A stretch of DNA of 33,408 nucleotides from Nocardiopsis sp. GTDB lineage: Bacteria > Actinomycetota > Actinomycetes > Streptosporangiales > Streptosporangiaceae. The position numbers and the translations under genes were made by a program. This document shows positions 31,749 to 33,408 of the stretch, one piece after another. The stretch is from positions 1 through 33,408 of the forward strand of contig JAJKHX010000143.1 of the NCBI GenBank assembly GCA_021154785.1, given 5' to 3'. The notes below the pieces were generated by a model. The model did not search any database. It was given only the letters and a program-made list of their open reading frames with translations, and had not been told where the DNA came from. The number at the start of each line of letters is the position of its first letter. Positions within the stretch are counted from its first letter, which is position 1.

Positions 31749-33408
31749 TCAGCCGTGGCCCGCCGCCCGGAGGGCCTCCCAGATCCGCCGCGGCGACGCG
31801 GGCATGTCGATGTGCCGGACGCCGAGGTGCGCCAGCGCGTCGACGATGGCGCTCTGCACGGCCGGGGTGGAGCCGATCGTGCCGGCCTCCCCGATCCCCT
31901 TGGCCCCGAGCGGGTTGTAGGTGGTCGGCGTCTCCATCTCGGCCAGCTCGAAGGCCGGCACCTCGGTCGCCGTCACGATCGCGTAGTCCGCGAAGCTCGA
32001 GGTCAGCGGGTTGCCGTCGGCGTCGTAGACGACCTCCTCCAGCAGCGCCTGGGCCACGCCCTGGGCGATGCCGCCGTGCCGCTGGCCCTCGGCCAGCAGC
32101 GGGTTCATCACGGTGCCGGCGTCGTCGACGGTGACCACCCGGCGCAGCACCGCCTTGCCGGTCTCGGTGTCCACCTCGGCCACGGCCACGTGCGCCCCGA
32201 ACGGGAAGGTGGCGCCGGGCGCGGTAAAGATCGCGCGCACCAGCAGCCGCTCATGCGTCGCCAGCTGGGCCAGCGGCACCGTGATGTCCGGGTCACCCGC
32301 CACCGCGAACGCGCTCCGCGCGACGTCGAAGACCAGGTCGGCCGGGCTGGCCTCGAGCTCGTCGGCGGCCCGCTCCCGGGCCACGTCGAGCAGCTCGCGG
32401 GAGGCCTGCTGGACCGCGGCGCCGCCCTGCTGCAGGCTGCGGGAGCCGCCGGTGCCGCCGCCTTCCGGGATCAGGTCGGTGTCGCCCCACTTCAGCGTGA
32501 TCTTGTCGATCGGGATGCCGAGCTCGTCGCTGGCCAGCATGGCCCACACGGTCTGATGTCCCTGGCCGTGCGGCGAGGTCCCGGTCAAGATCGTCGCGCT
32601 GCCGTCGGGGTGGACCTCGACGGTGGCGTTTTCGCTGGGGTTGCCCGCCTCGCCGCCCGCCCCGGTGATCTCCACGTAGCAGGACACGCCGATGCCGAGC
32701 TGGACCGGGTCGCCGCCCGCCCGCCGCCGGGCCTGCTCGGCCCGCAGGTCGGCGTAGCCCGCCGCGGCCAGCGCCTTGTCCAGCGCGGTGACGTAGTCGC
32801 CGCTGTCGTAGACGGCGCCGAACGCGGTGGTGTGCGGCTCGGTGAAGGCGGGCAGCAGGTTCTTACGGCGTACCTCGGCCGGGTCCACGCCGGTCTCGGC
32901 CGCGAACAGGTCCATGGCCCGCTCGATCGCGGCGGTGGCCTCCGGCCGCCCGGCGCCGCGGTAGGCGCCGACCGGGGTGGTGTTCGTCACCACCGAGGTG
33001 GCCACGGCCTCGGCGCGGGGGATGGCGTACGGGCCCGGCGCCATCAAGATGGTCAGGAAGGGCAGGAACGCGCCGAACCTCGGGTAGGCCCCGGAATCCT
33101 GCAGGATCTCGATCCGGTAGGCGGCGACCGTGCCGTCCCGGCTGCCGCCGATGGTGATCTTCTGGGTCTGCGCCCGGCCGTGGGTCATGCCGACCAGGTT
33201 CTCATTGCGGGTCTCGGTCCAGCGGGCGGGCCGCCCGAGTTGCTTAGCGACCCAGCAGACCACCGTGTGTTCCGGGTCGGCGCCGAACTTGGCGCCGAAC
33301 GCGCCGCCCACGTCCGGGGTGATGATCCGCAGCTCGGACTGTTCGATGCCGAGCATGGCGGCCAGCGCCCCCCGGGTGCCCTGCGCGCCCTGGTTCGGGA
33401 TCCAGGCG
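31749..33408 (-). CDS. Form II CoxL-like molybdenum hydroxylase large subunit, 5' end cut by the window
   Basis: About 553 C-terminal residues of a xanthine dehydrogenase/CO dehydrogenase-type molybdopterin subunit are present; the frame runs off the right edge. Visible motifs are WIPNQGAQG, PDVGGAFGAKFGADPEH (Mo-cofactor domain), VGAYRGAGRPEATAAIERAM and GTSPHGQGHQTVWA. GAKGIGEAGTIGS holds the catalytic glutamate. The active-site loop is AYRGAGR, the form II signature, not AYRCSFR of true CO dehydrogenases, so the substrate is probably an aldehyde, purine or aromatic N-heterocycle rather than CO. The FAD (CoxM) and 2Fe-2S (CoxS) subunit genes are not in the window. The gene is followed by the FAH and MarR genes on the same strand. 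Confidence 0.93.
   Translation of the reverse strand, partial: AWIPNQGAQGTRGALAAMLGIEQSELRIITPDVGGAFGAKFGADPEHTVVCWVAKQLGRPARWTETRNENLVGMTHGRAQTQKITIGGSRDGTVAAYRIEILQDSGAYPRFGAFLPFLTILMAPGPYAIPRAEAVATSVVTNTTPVGAYRGAGRPEATAAIERAMDLFAAETGVDPAEVRRKNLLPAFTEPHTTAFGAVYDSGDYVTALDKALAAAGYADLRAEQARRRAGGDPVQLGIGVSCYVEITGAGGEAGNPSENATVEVHPDGSATILTGTSPHGQGHQTVWAMLASDELGIPIDKITLKWGDTDLIPEGGGTGGSRSLQQGGAAVQQASRELLDVARERAADELEASPADLVFDVARSAFAVAGDPDITVPLAQLATHERLLVRAIFTAPGATFPFGAHVAVAEVDTETGKAVLRRVVTVDDAGTVMNPLLAEGQRHGGIAQGVAQALLEEVVYDADGNPLTSSFADYAIVTATEVPAFELAEMETPTTYNPLGAKGIGEAGTIGSTPAVQSAIVDALAHLGVRHIDMPASPRRIWEALRAAGHG

Noticed and set aside
31749-33408. Aerobic CO dehydrogenase large subunit (form I)
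   Set aside because: The active-site loop is AYRGAGR, not AYRCSFR, so CO oxidation should not be claimed.

Overview
The window is about 33.4 kb of very GC-rich DNA from an actinomycete, probably a Streptosporangiales/Streptomyces-like soil genus. The evidence is the G/C-saturated third codon positions, frequent GTG starts, a WhiB regulator, a DUF222/HNH endonuclease, a mycothiol-type DinB/TIGR03086 protein, an F420-type PPOX flavoprotein, and XRE-TPR and MarR/TetR/ECF regulators. No rRNA, tRNA, CRISPR array or intact insertion sequence was seen.

Left part (1-10.9 kb, mostly intact genes). The window opens in the last codons of a principal (RpoD/HrdB-type) sigma factor. This converges on a two-gene operon of a TIGR03086 protein and an ECF sigma factor with a C-terminal SnoaL-like domain. 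Then come a DUF1272 zinc protein, a DHA2 drug-efflux MFS pump, a Nudix hydrolase and a SpoU RNA methyltransferase. A tight five-gene operon follows (S1C protease, MoxR ATPase, DUF58, vWA, vWA), which looks like an envelope-located chaperone/quality-control module. A BLUF blue-light sensor with a complete flavin-site residue set lies after it.

Middle part (10.9-20.3 kb). A stretch of decayed genes (a P-loop/TPR protein and a GntR remnant) precedes an F420-type PPOX gene overlapped by a PIG-L-like gene whose metal site is lost. A structured intergenic region follows. Next are a 745-residue CHAP-like/GH73 peptidoglycan hydrolase with a third conserved-looking C-terminal domain, and a single-pass membrane protein upstream of it. 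Then come an acyl-CoA ligase, a WhiB7-like regulator with a coupled upstream ORF and leader hairpin, and a small XRE regulator divergent from a methionine aminopeptidase across a palindromic operator.

Right part (20.3-33.4 kb). A TetR regulator is translationally coupled to a PaaK-like adenylating enzyme. This is followed by gene remnants (phosphodiesterase, SDR, cytochrome P450, enolase-superfamily N-terminus) and a frameshifted MpaB/DUF2236 gene, mixed with intact genes: a HicA-like small protein, a class I glutamine amidotransferase, a DUF222-HNH protein, an XRE-TPR regulator and a PaaI thioesterase. The window ends in a leftward catabolic cluster of a form II CoxL-like molybdenum hydroxylase subunit (cut by the window edge), a small coupled ORF, an FAH-family hydrolase and a MarR regulator.

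Recurring themes are gene decay (about seven remnants or broken genes between 10.9 and 30.2 kb), in-frame tandem duplications of 15-27 bp inside several proteins, and palindromic operator-like sites placed directly on start codons or promoters.
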